This document shows, piece after piece, positions 28,472-37,232 of a stretch of DNA of 64,000 nucleotides (positions are counted from its first letter, which is position 1; each line of letters starts with the position of its first letter). The notes below the pieces were generated by a model. It saw only the letters and a program-made list of their open reading frames with translations. It was not told the DNA's origin and ran no database searches. The position numbers were made by a program, and so were the translations under genes. This DNA is from Pseudomonas purpurea (GTDB lineage: Bacteria > Pseudomonadota > Gammaproteobacteria > Pseudomonadales > Pseudomonadaceae). Location of the stretch: positions 5,658,001 through 5,722,000 of the forward strand of contig NZ_CP150918.1 of assembly GCF_039908635.1 (NCBI RefSeq), written 5' to 3'.

Positions 28472-29786
28472 ATGAATGCCCGTGCTCAGCAACCTGTCCC
28501 GAGCCACCAGCACACCGCTTCCTACTACGCCGCCAGCAGCCTGCCGCAGCCCGACCATCCGGTGCTCACAGGCGAGCGGGTGGCTGACGTGTGCGTGGTC
28601 GGCGGCGGGTTCTCCGGGTTGAACACGGCAATCGAACTGGCCGACCGCGGCCTCAGCGTAGTGCTGCTGGAAGCCCACAAGATCGGCTGGGGCGCCAGCG
28701 GCCGCAACGGCGGACAACTGATTCGCGGCGTGGGCCATGGCCTCGACCAGTTCGCCAACGTGATCGGTGCCGACGGCGTTCGTGAGATGAAACTCATGGG
28801 CCTGGAAGCGGTGGAACTTGTCCGACAGCGCGTCGAGCGCTTTCAGATCGCCTGCGACCTGACCTGGGGCTACTGCGACCTCGCCAACAAACCCCGCGAC
28901 CTCGAAGGTTTTGCCGAAGACGCCGATGAGTTGCGCAGCCTCGGCTATCGCCACGAACTGCGCCTGCTACAGGCCAATGAAATGCACAGCGTGGTGGGTT
29001 CCAAGCGTTACGTCGGCGGCTTGATCGACATGGGCTCGGGCCATCTGCACCCGTTGAACCTGGCCCTGGGCGAAGCTGTCGCCGCGCAACAACTGGGCGT
29101 GCAACTGTTCGAGCAATCCGCCGTGACACGCATCGACTACGGCAGCGAGGTCAAGGTCCACACCGCCCAGGGCTCGGTCCGCGCCAAGACCCTGGTGCTG
29201 GGCTGCAACGCCTACCTCAACGACCTCAATCCGCAACTCAGCGGCAAAGTGCTGCCCGCCGGCAGCTACATCATTGCCACCGAACCCTTGAGCGAAGCCC
29301 AGGCGCACGCATTGCTGCCGCAGAACATGGCGGTGTGCGATCAGCGCGTGGCACTGGATTATTACCGGCTCTCGGCTGACCGGCGCTTGCTGTTCGGCGG
29401 TGCCTGCCATTACTCCGGCCGCGACCCGCAGGACATCGCCGCCTACATGCGGCCGAAAATGCTCGACGTCTTCCCGCAGTTGGCCGGGGTGAAGATCGAC
29501 TATCAATGGGGCGGGATGATCGGTATTGGCGCCAATCGCCTGCCGCAGATCGGCCGGCTCCAGCAGCATCCGAACGTGTATTACGCCCAGGGCCTACTCG
29601 GGACACGGGGTAAACGCCACCCACCTCGCCGGCAAGTTGCTGGCCGAAGCGATCTGCGGCCAGCAGAGCCGTGGCTTCGACCTGTTCGCCCAGGTGCCGC
29701 ACATCACCTTCCCGGGCGGCAAGCATTTGCGCTCACCGTTACTGGCGCTGGGGATGTTGTGGCACCGGATGAAAGAGTGGGTCTGA
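28472..29786 (+). CDS. pauB: FAD-dependent gamma-glutamylputrescine oxidoreductase, PauB-type (frameshifted as written)
   Basis: DAO-family flavoprotein, 437 aa when repaired, that oxidises gamma-glutamylated polyamines. The FAD motif is VCVVGGGFSGLNTAIELADRG near residue 40, followed by GRNGGQLIRGVGHG. The frame breaks at 29593-29594, where an extra C turns the expected YYAQGYSGHGVNATHL into nonsense. The correct end (HITFPGGKHLRSPLLALG...) is read in the next frame to 29786. Position and sequence suggest PauB4 (PA5309). Context with pauR and kauB supports polyamine use. Confidence 0.88.
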
Positions 29787-29807
29787 GAGATTTGTGGCGT
29801 CGGTGCC

Positions 29808-29922
29808 GACGCTTGCGCGAGCATCGGAACGCCGCCCGGCCCGCTCCCACATTTGATCGTTGTCGAACACAAAATCTGTGTTCGCTGAAGATCTAATGTG
29901 AGAGCGGGCTTGCTCGCGAATG
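29808..29922. repeat. Degenerate REP pair
   Basis: Diverged REP halves (GCCCGCTCCCACATTTGATC and its inverse AATGTGAGAGCGGGCTTGC) with a central stem AACACAAAATCTGTGTT. Confidence 0.6.
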
Positions 29923-29944
29923 GCTCTAAAGAACACCACAACAC

Positions 29945-30190
29945 TCAGATTCGCCAAAACGGCTTCAGGCCCTCCTCCCGCGCCTGCTCACGGCTCAAGC
30001 CAATGTCGTCCAACTGCTCGGGCGTCAACTCCAGCAAGGCCTTGCGGGTATGCAGGCGATGCCACAACAGGGCCCAGCGGCTCAGACCGGGCGGGGCGTT
30101 GCGAGCGCAGGTCGCGCTGGAGCCCTTGCCCTGTCCTGCCACCAGTTCCTGACTGTGTAGCGTCAGCCGCACATCGCTCAAGCCGTTCAT
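29945..30190 (-). CDS. DUF1127 domain-containing small protein
   Basis: An 81-aa protein whose C-terminal half is a DUF1127 domain: WALLWHRLHTRKALLELTPEQLDDIGLSREQAREEGLKPFW. Such Arg-rich small proteins can bind RNA in alphaproteobacteria; in Pseudomonas their function is unknown. It is divergent from the MocR-type regulator gene. The N-terminal 35 residues are low in recognisable features. Confidence 0.87.
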   Translation of the reverse strand: MNGLSDVRLTLHSQELVAGQGKGSSATCARNAPPGLSRWALLWHRLHTRKALLELTPEQLDDIGLSREQAREEGLKPFWRI

Positions 30191-30367
30191 TTTTGTCGCT
30201 CCTGTTTACTTGGATAACCAGAGCTTCCATGATGCGCGGACGTCAAAAAGCATTACAGATTCAAAGAGACTGCATTATTTCCATACAGATTCTCGCCTGC
30301 TGTTCTGAATCATCGGTTTTGACTTCATCTGTACTGGTTTCCTGATTCCACTTGCCGAGGCAGTACC

Positions 30368-31803
30368 ATGACGCTCTACGTGAACCTCGCCGAATTGCTC
30401 GGCACACGCATCGAACAGGGCTTCTACCGCCCCGGCGACCGACTGCCGTCGGTGCGGGCGCTGAGCGTTGAACACGGGGTCAGCCTGAGCACGGTGCAGC
30501 AGGGGCCTATCGGGTGCTGGAGGACGGCGGGCTGGCGACGCCGAAACCGAAATCCGGTTACTTCGTACCGGTCGGGCGCGAGCTGCCGGACCTGCCGGTC
30601 ATTGGCCGGCCGGCCCAGCGCCCGGTGGACATTTCCCAGTGGGACCAAGTGCTGGAGCTGATCCGCGCCGTACCACGCAAGGACGTGGTGCAACTGGGCC
30701 GCGGCATGCCGGACATCACCACGCCAACCATGAAACCGCTGCTGCGCGGCCTGGCACGGATCAGTCGACGCCTGGACATGCCCGGCCTGTATTACGACAA
30801 CATCTACGGCACCCTCGAACTGCGTGAACAACTGGTGCGCCTGCTGCTGGACTCCGGCTGCCAACTGGGCGTCAACGATCTGATCATCACCACCGGTTGC
30901 CATGAAGCGCTGTCCACCAGCATCCGCGCCACGTGCGAGCAGGGCGACATCGTTGCCGTCGACTCGCCCAGCTTTCACGGCGCCATGCAGACCCTCAAGG
31001 GCCTGGGCATGAAAGCCCTGGAAATCCCCACCGACCCGCTCACCGGAATCAGCCTCGATGCCCTTGAACTGGCCCTGGAACAGTGGCCGATCAAGGCCAT
31101 ACAGTTGACCCCCAACTGCAATAACCCGCTGGGCTACATCATGCCGGAGTCGCGAAAACGTGCGCTCTTGAGCCTGGCACAGCGGTTTGACGTAGCGATC
31201 ATCGAAGACGATGTGTATGGCGAACTGGCGTACAGCTACCCGCGTCCGCGCACGATCAAGTCTTTCGACGAGGACGGTCGCGTGTTGCTCTGCAGTTCGT
31301 TTTCCAAGACCCTGGCCCCCGGTTTGCGCATTGGCTGGGTCGCGCCGGGCCGGTATCTGGAACGGGTGCTGCACATGAAATACATCAGCACCGGCTCCAC
31401 CGCGCCGCAGCCGCAAATCGCCATCGCCGAATTTCTCAAAGGCGGGCATTTCGAGCCTCATTTGCGGCGGATGCGCACCCAATACCAACGCAATCGTGAC
31501 TTGATGATCGACTGGGTCAGCCGTTATTTCCCCGCGGGCACTCGCGCCAGTCGTCCTCAGGGCAGCTTCATGTTGTGGGTCGAGTTGCCGGACGGTTTCG
31601 ACACCCTCAAGCTCAACCGTGCGCTACACAACCAAGGCGTACAGATTGCGGTGGGCAGTATCTTTTCGGCCTCGGGCAAGTACCGCAATTGCCTGCGCAT
31701 GAACTACGCTGCCAAACCAACGCCGCAAATCGAAGACGCAGTCCGCAAGGTGGGCGCGGCGGCGATTAAACTGCTGGCCGAAACCCGCGACACGGCGGAC
31801 TGA
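30368..31803 (+). CDS. MocR-type GntR/aminotransferase regulator (frameshifted as written)
   Basis: A 477-aa protein when repaired. The N-terminal winged HTH of the GntR type (FYRPGDRLPSVRALSVEHGVSLSTVQQ) is fused to a class-I aminotransferase fold. The PLP lysine is in CSSFSKTLAPGLRIGW, and NCNNPLGYIMPESRK and the C-terminal MNYAAKPTPQIEDAVRKVG are typical. The frame changes by +2 (equivalently -1) at the G-run 30502-30505, within the expected QQAYRVLEDGG. MocR proteins regulate PLP, GABA or amine metabolism, so its target may be the neighbouring polyamine genes. It may instead act elsewhere. Confidence 0.87.
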
Positions 31804-31863
31804 CCTCTCACCGGAACCCTGCGTCCACATGCCGACATCTGCCGACAATCGGAAGCTTCCTAC

Positions 31864-33432
31864 GTGAGAGCCAGAAAAGACCTGAGCACGCTGTTGCTGC
31901 TCACCACCCTGCTCGGCGGCTGCGCTTCTCTCGATGTGCCACACAAGCCGAGCCAGGCCCTACCGGTCTCTGACTCGGCGTTCGGGCGCTCGATCCAGGC
32001 CCAGGCCGCGCCCTATCAGGGCCGCTCGGGCTTTCGCCTGTTGCCCAACAGCAGCGAGGCCTTCATGGCCCGTGCCGAGCTGATCCGCAACGCGCAAAGC
32101 AGCCTCGACTTGCAGTACTACATCGTCCACGACGGCATCAGCACACGCATGCTGGTGGAGGAACTCCTCAAGGCCGCCGACCGTGGCGTTCGCGTGCGCA
32201 TCCTGCTCGACGACACCACCAGCGATGGCCTGGACCAGATCATCGCCACCCTCGCCGCTCACCCGAACATCCACATCCGCCTGTTCAACCCCCTGCACCT
32301 GGGCCGCAGCACAGGCGTGACGCGGACAATGGGCAGGCTGTTCAACCTGTCGCTGCAACATCGGCGCATGCACAACAAGCTGTGGCTGGCGGACAACAGC
32401 GCCGCCATCGTCGGCGGGCGTAACCTGGGGGACGAGTATTTCGATGCCGAGCCCAACCTGAACTTCACCGACATCGACATGCTCGGCATCGGTCCGGTGG
32501 CCGAGCAGTTGGGGCACAGCTTCGACCAGTACTGGAACAGCGCCCTGAGCAAACCCATCGATGAGTTCATGTCCTTCCGGCCGACCGCCCAGGACCTGGT
32601 AGACACCCGGTTGCGGCTCAAGGAATCGCTGGATGAAACCCGCCAGCAGAACCACGCGCTGTATCGGCAACTGAAGGTCTACCGGACTCATCCACGGATG
32701 GACGTCTGGCGCCGCGAACTGATCTGGGCCTGGAACCAGGCCTTGTGGGATGCGCCGAGCAAAGTGCTGGCCAGGAACGAACCGGACCCGCAACTGCTGC
32801 TGACCACCCAACTGGCGCCCGAGCTGCAAGGCGTCAGCAAGGAGTTGATCATGATTTCCGCCTATTTCGTCCCCGGCCAGCCGGGGTTGGTCTACCTGAC
32901 GGGCCGCGCGGATGCCGGGGTGTCGGTGAGCTTGTTGACCAACTCGCTGGAAGCCACCGACGTGCCGGCCGTGCACGGCGGTTACGCGCCGTATCGCAAA
33001 GCGTTGCTGGAGCACGGCGTGCGGTTGTTCGAACTGCGCCGGCAACCTGGCGAACATGGCGGCAGCGGCCCGAACCTGTTCCACAGTGCGGCGTCCCGTG
33101 GTTCCGACTCCAGCCTGCACAGCAAAGCGATGATTTTCGACCGTCAAAAGGCCTTCATCGGCTCGTTCAATTTCGACCCGCGCTCAGTGCTGTGGAACAC
33201 CGAAGTCGGGGTGCTGGTGGACAGCCCGGAACTCGCCGAGCGGGTACGCGAGCTGGCGCTGCAAGGCATGGCAGCGCCGCTGAGCTATGAGGTAACGCTG
33301 GAAAACGGCCAGCTCGCCTGGGTCACAGAGGACAACGGCACACTGCACACATTGACCAAAGAGCCGGGAAGTTGGTGGCGGCGCTTCAATGCATGGATGA
33401 GTACCACCGTGGGCCTGGAGCGGATGTTGTAA
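31864..33432 (+). CDS. Phospholipase D family lipoprotein
   Basis: A 522-aa protein beginning with a lipoprotein signal (LLLLTTLLGGCAS, Cys about residue 20; GTG start at 31864). Two HKD catalytic motifs are present, each with its Lys and Asp: HNKLWLADNSAAIVGGRNLG and LHSKAMIFDRQKAFIGSFNF. These are the marks of the phospholipase D superfamily, like the cardiolipin synthase ClsC/YmdC group, whose members are membrane-anchored phosphatidyltransferases. Which substrate is used here is not determined. It lies 60 bp after the MocR gene and ends before a REP pair. Confidence 0.88.
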   Translation: MRARKDLSTLLLLTTLLGGCASLDVPHKPSQALPVSDSAFGRSIQAQAAPYQGRSGFRLLPNSSEAFMARAELIRNAQSSLDLQYYIVHDGISTRMLVEELLKAADRGVRVRILLDDTTSDGLDQIIATLAAHPNIHIRLFNPLHLGRSTGVTRTMGRLFNLSLQHRRMHNKLWLADNSAAIVGGRNLGDEYFDAEPNLNFTDIDMLGIGPVAEQLGHSFDQYWNSALSKPIDEFMSFRPTAQDLVDTRLRLKESLDETRQQNHALYRQLKVYRTHPRMDVWRRELIWAWNQALWDAPSKVLARNEPDPQLLLTTQLAPELQGVSKELIMISAYFVPGQPGLVYLTGRADAGVSVSLLTNSLEATDVPAVHGGYAPYRKALLEHGVRLFELRRQPGEHGGSGPNLFHSAASRGSDSSLHSKAMIFDRQKAFIGSFNFDPRSVLWNTEVGVLVDSPELAERVRELALQGMAAPLSYEVTLENGQLAWVTEDNGTLHTLTKEPGSWWRRFNAWMSTTVGLERML

Positions 33433-33435
33433 TCC

Positions 33436-33514
33436 TGCTCGCGATGACGGCGCAACATTCAACACTGACGTCGACTGTCATTGCGCTATCGCGAGCAGGC
33501 CCGCTCCCACAGGG
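33436..33514. repeat. REP pair
   Basis: TGCTCGCGATGACGG and the inverse CTATCGCGAGCAGG...GCTCCCACAGG, in the convergent gap between the phospholipase and kauB. Confidence 0.8.
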
Positions 33515-33564
33515 GATGTTGCGTCGTTCAGGGAGCCTGATCCAGAACAGACTCCCTGAAAGAG

Positions 33565-35058
33565 TTACAGCTTGATCCAGGTTGCCTTCAGCTCGGTGTA
33601 CTTGTCGAACGCATGCAGCGACTTGTCGCGACCGTTGCCCGACTGCTTGAAGCCACCAAACGGGGCGGTCATGTCGCCGCCGTCGTACTGATTGACCCAC
33701 ACGCTGCCGGCACGCAGTGCCTTGGCGGTCAGGTGCCCCTTGGAGAGGTCCGACGTCCAGACCGCCGCGGCCAGACCATACGGCGTGTCGTTGGCAATCC
33801 GGATCGCCTCTTCCACGCTGTCGAAGGCAATCACCGACAGCACCGGGCCAAAGATCTCTTCCTGGGCGATCTTCATCGCATTGCTCACGCCGTCGAAAAT
33901 CGTTGGCTCGACGTAAGTGCCACCGGTTTCCTGAAGGATGCGCTTGCCACCGACCACCAATTTGGCGCCATCGGCATGGCCGGCCTCAATGTACGACAGC
34001 ACGGTGTTCATCTGTTGCGTGTCGACCAGCGCACCGACGTTGGTTGCCGGGTCCAGGGGATTGCCGGGCTTCCAGGTTTTCAGCGCCTCGATCACCAGCG
34101 GCAGGAAAGTGTCCTTGATCGAACGCTCGACCAGCAGACGGGAACCGGCAGTGCAGACTTCGCCCTGGTTGAAGGCAATGGCGCTGGCCGCAGATTCGGC
34201 GGCGGCTTGCAGGTCCGGCGCATCGGCAAACACGATGTTCGGGCTCTTGCCGCCGGCTTCAAGCCAGACGCGCTTCATGTTCGACTCGCCGGAATAGATC
34301 AGCAGTTGCTTGGCGATTTTGGTCGAACCGGTGAACACCAGCGTATCGACATCCATGTGCAGGGCCAGCGCCTTGCCGACGGTGTGACCGTAACCCGGCA
34401 GCACGTTCAGCACACCTTTCGGGATACCGGCTTCGACGGCCAGCGCGGCAATGCGGATGGCGGTCAGCGGGGATTTTTCGGACGGTTTGAGGATCACCGA
34501 GTTACCGGTCGACAGCGCCGGGCCGAGTTTCCAGCAGGCCATCATCAACGGGAAGTTCCACGGCACGATGGCGCCGACCACACCGACCGGCTCACGGGTC
34601 ACCAGACCCAACTGATCGTGCGGGGTAGCCGCCACCTCGTCGTAGATCTTGTCGATAGCCTCGCCGCTCCAGCTCAGCGCTTGCGCCGCGCCCGGAACGT
34701 CGATGTTGAGGGAATCGCTGATCGGCTTGCCCATGTCCAGGGTTTCAAGCAGCGCCAGCTCTTCGGCGTGCTGCTTGAGCAGGCCGGCGAAACGAATCAT
34801 GGTGGCTTTGCGCTTGGTCGGCGCCAGGCGCGACCAGACGCCGGAGTTGAAGGTAGCGCGGGCGTTTTCCACGGCGCGCTGGGCGTCGGCGGCGTCACAG
34901 CTGGCGATCTTGCCGAGCAGACGGCCATCGACCGGGCTGATGCACTCGAAGGTCTCGCCGGAGACGGCAGCGGTGTATTCGCCATTGATGTAGGCACGGC
35001 CTTCGACTTTCAGGTCGCGGGCACGTTGTTCCCAGTCGGCACGAGTCAGGGTGGTCAT
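33565..35058 (-). CDS. kauB: Aldehyde dehydrogenase KauB
   Basis: A 497-aa NAD(P)+-dependent aldehyde dehydrogenase. The catalytic Cys is in FNQGEVCTAGSRLLVE (about 302) and the general-base Glu in VWLEAGGKSPN (about 268); VGAIVPWNFPLMMACWKLGP and the SGNGRDKSLHAFDKYTELK tail match the gamma-glutamyl-gamma-aminobutyraldehyde dehydrogenase (PuuC/KauB) group. It acts in putrescine, agmatine and related amine catabolism, downstream of the PauB oxidoreductase. The start at 35058 gives MTTLTRADWEQRA. The gene faces away from the cupin gene across a 238-bp AT-rich gap. Confidence 0.93.
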   Translation of the reverse strand: MTTLTRADWEQRARDLKVEGRAYINGEYTAAVSGETFECISPVDGRLLGKIASCDAADAQRAVENARATFNSGVWSRLAPTKRKATMIRFAGLLKQHAEELALLETLDMGKPISDSLNIDVPGAAQALSWSGEAIDKIYDEVAATPHDQLGLVTREPVGVVGAIVPWNFPLMMACWKLGPALSTGNSVILKPSEKSPLTAIRIAALAVEAGIPKGVLNVLPGYGHTVGKALALHMDVDTLVFTGSTKIAKQLLIYSGESNMKRVWLEAGGKSPNIVFADAPDLQAAAESAASAIAFNQGEVCTAGSRLLVERSIKDTFLPLVIEALKTWKPGNPLDPATNVGALVDTQQMNTVLSYIEAGHADGAKLVVGGKRILQETGGTYVEPTIFDGVSNAMKIAQEEIFGPVLSVIAFDSVEEAIRIANDTPYGLAAAVWTSDLSKGHLTAKALRAGSVWVNQYDGGDMTAPFGGFKQSGNGRDKSLHAFDKYTELKATWIKL

Positions 35059-35296
35059 ACGAGTGTCCTCCTCTTATTGAATACGAGCACCCCGCGTTCA
35101 ACGCAGGCGCCCTTCAGGAAATGGGCCCGGCCAGCCTTAAAATCGGCCCAAGGCACTCACCACCCTAAACCAGCGGCCCCTCACGTTTCAATATATTTGA
35201 CATAACACTGGCAAACAGCCTTGCGATGTTCATTTTAATAAACATAGACTTTGGCCTTTCCAACCACTTGCGCCGCAATCACGGGGGATCAGCAGA

Positions 35297-35659
35297 ATGA
35301 ACATCCAGGACATCGTCGATTTCAGTCAGGCCCAGACCCAGGCCGAACGCTACCGCCCGGACGTTGCGAAGGTCCTCAAGGGCGACCCGGAGCAAACGCT
35401 CTACAACCACTACAACAGCCCTTGTGGGCAAATGAACGCTGGGGTGTGGGAAGGCGAAGTCGGCCAGTGGACGGTGAGCTACACCGAGCACGAATACTGC
35501 GAAATCGTGCAGGGCGTTTCCGTTCTGCGTGACGGAAACGGTAACGCGAAGACACTCCGTGCGGGAGATCGTTTTGTAATCCCTGCTGGCTTCCAAGGCA
35601 CCTGGGAAGTGCTGGAGCCCTGCCGAAAAATCTATGTAGTGTTCGAGCAGAAGCCCTGA
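35297..35659 (+). CDS. Cupin domain-containing protein
   Basis: A 120-aa single-domain cupin. The beta-barrel motif is visible: VSYTEHEYCEIVQGVSVLRD (His and Glu ligands), LRAGDRFVIPAGFQGTWEVLE and the end KIYVVFEQKP. Of cupin families it is nearest in form to the EutQ-like/DUF861 group. The start ATG at 35297 is preceded by AGCAGA. It is divergent from kauB, so a link to amine catabolism is plausible but unproven. It ends 26 bp before a terminator. Confidence 0.85.
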   Translation: MNIQDIVDFSQAQTQAERYRPDVAKVLKGDPEQTLYNHYNSPCGQMNAGVWEGEVGQWTVSYTEHEYCEIVQGVSVLRDGNGNAKTLRAGDRFVIPAGFQGTWEVLEPCRKIYVVFEQKP

Positions 35660-35682
35660 AACCGGCCACTTGAGTGCCCCTG

Positions 35683-35709
35683 AAGCCCGTCCATCGCGAC
35701 GGGCTTTTT
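35683..35709 (+). terminator. Terminator of the cupin gene
   Basis: Stem AAGCCCGTC/GACGGGCTT followed by TTT, 23 bp beyond the cupin stop. Confidence 0.85.
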
Positions 35710-35853
35710 GTTGCCCGGCGCACGCCAGGCAAATATCGGGACACACTCAGACAGGTGATAAAAAACCAGAGTTACTCCAGACTTTTCCCACCCCATCCAT
35801 GACGGATGGCGGGAGCAAATTCGCTCATTTCAACTATCGCAAGGAAGCAACTT

Positions 35854-36066
35854 ATGACCATCGACCTGAACCAACAGCTGGAAACCGCCAAGCAGTACGT
35901 CGGCAAGCAGTACGCCGAGGCTCTGCGCGCAGAACTGTCCGAAAAGACCGGCCTGGTGGTACGACCGATCGGCGCCGGTTTCATCATGACCAAGGACTAC
36001 AACCCGGCACGCATCAATCTGCTGGTTGAAAACGAAATCATCACCAGTGCCGCGATGGGTAACTGA
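35854..36066 (+). CDS. I78 family peptidase inhibitor-like small protein
   Basis: A 70-aa protein. The segment GLVVRPIGAGFIMTKDYNPARINLLVENEIITSAAMGN follows the I78 inhibitor pattern (R-P-G..., T-x-D-Y-x-P-x-R-I-N, terminal glycine). In this family the region blocks serine and metalloproteases such as elastase. I see no signal peptide, so a cytoplasmic or undefined role is more likely. The start ATG at 35854 follows AAGGAAG. It is monocistronic, and a GC-rich hairpin (36132-36164, CAAAGCGCCCGATG stem) lies 66 bp after the stop. Confidence 0.8.
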   Translation: MTIDLNQQLETAKQYVGKQYAEALRAELSEKTGLVVRPIGAGFIMTKDYNPARINLLVENEIITSAAMGN

Positions 36067-36229
36067 TCCCCCCGTAACCGGAGCGTCCAGCCTGAACACT
36101 GACTGACGCAACCCGGTTGCACAGAGCAACACAAAGCGCCCGATGCCCTGCATCGGGCGCTTTGCATTAGGGCCGCCAAGACCATTGCCTGTGGCCAACC
36201 TGGCATCCGAGATCTTTCTGCGGCGCAAC

Positions 36230-36265
36230 AAAAAAGGCCCGTATCTTGCGATACGGGCCTTTTTC
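36230..36265. terminator. Terminator of rpmB-rpmG
   Basis: Stem AAAAAAGGCCCGTAT/ATACGGGCCTTTTT with loop CTTGCG, 19 bp after the rpmG stop. Confidence 0.88.
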
Positions 36266-36283
36266 TTAAGAGGGAAAAATCAA

Positions 36284-36439
36284 TTACTTGATTTTGCCTT
36301 CTTTGTAGATCACGTGCTTGCGAACAACCGGATCAAATTTCTTGATCTCGATTTTGTCCGGAGTAGTGCGCTTGTTCTTGTCGGTAGTGTAGAAGTGACC
36401 AGTACCGGCGCTCGAAATCAAACGAATCAATTCACGCAT
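36284..36439 (-). CDS. rpmG: 50S ribosomal protein L33
   Basis: A 51-aa protein, [20 protein letters not shown] onwards, ending [13 protein letters not shown]. The basic composition and the absence of the CxxC pairs match the zinc-free L33 form. It is 11 bp downstream of rpmB, in the usual rpmB-rpmG operon, and ends at a strong terminator. Confidence 0.97.
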   Translation of the reverse strand: MRELIRLISSAGTGHFYTTDKNKRTTPDKIEIKKFDPVVRKHVIYKEGKIK

Positions 36440-36450
36440 GATTAGCTCCC

Positions 36451-36684
36451 TTAGATCTTGCCGGCTTTGCGGATTTCGGCCAGCACGACAGTGATGCCAC
36501 GCTTGTCGATGATACGCATGCCTTTGGCAGATACGCGCAGACGCACGAAACGTTTCTCTTCTTCAACCCAGAAGCGGTGATGCTGCAGGTTCGGCAGGAA
36601 ACGACGACGGGTTTTGTTGTTTGCGTGGGAAATGTTATTCCCAGTCACCGGACCCTTACCGGTAACTTGACATACTCTCGACAT
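36451..36684 (-). CDS. rpmB: 50S ribosomal protein L28
   Basis: A 77-aa basic ribosomal protein with the typical opening [20 protein letters not shown] and the signature [17 protein letters not shown]. It is the first gene of rpmB-rpmG. The ribosome binding site AGAGGG (36692-36697) lies inside a predicted leader stem, described as a separate feature. Confidence 0.97.
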   Translation of the reverse strand: MSRVCQVTGKGPVTGNNISHANNKTRRRFLPNLQHHRFWVEEEKRFVRLRVSAKGMRIIDKRGITVVLAEIRKAGKI

Positions 36685-36691
36685 GCCTCAG

Positions 36692-36778
36692 CCCTCTAAA
36701 ACCACATGCCCAACCCGGCATGGGTTGGCCGCTTAATCTCTCAGTCATTTGGCGCCAGGCGCCGCGTTTCTTTAGAGG
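36692..36778 (-). promoter_or_regulatory. Structured leader of rpmB (candidate autoregulatory element)
   Basis: On the minus strand, CCTCTAAA (36778-36771) is perfectly complementary to TTTAGAGG (36700-36693), closing a three-way junction with two hairpins: GGCGC/GCGCC with a triloop (36751-36763) and CCAACCC/GGGTTGG with a 5-nt loop (36710-36728). The 3' strand of the closing stem contains AGAGG, the Shine-Dalgarno of rpmB, 7 nt from the ATG. Folding would hide the ribosome site. The rest of 36779-37232, about 450 bp, I read as promoter region for rpmB and the binding-protein gene; no gene is visible there. Confidence 0.55.
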
Positions 36779-37232
36779 TCTTACCGGCTACACCTACAGT
36801 GAAGGAACCGGGCCCCTAGAAAAGAGCGCTGCTTTATACCAGAAAGACCCGATAGCAACAACAGTCAGTGTGAACGGACTTTGCGAAATACCCGATTTTC
36901 CTGGCTCGAACGCTTTAGCAAAAGGCTGCCAATGGCAGCGACCGCTCGTCGCAGAACAACCGCGATCAACCTGATCAAGCCAGGCCAGTCGCGCAAATCT
37001 GCCACAAACCCTGGCGTCCCAACACCGTAAACAGAACCTTTTCGACAAAAAATCCGAGCCTTTTTGCCTTTGGAAAACCTTCTGCCTGGCACTTTGACCC
37101 TAGCAAACAACACACAACCTCAGCCATAAACTGAAAAAAGGGGATAGTCATTTGCAAAAGAGGCCACTAGGGTAACCCTTTTCCAGACTGCACTCGCAGA
37201 TGGCCCTTCGATCTGCAAAGGAAACTCACACA

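Noticed and set aside
35209..35224. A TGGCA...TTGC sequence upstream of the cupin gene resembling a sigma-54 promoter
   Set aside because: The spacing between GG and GC is 11 nt instead of the strict 10.
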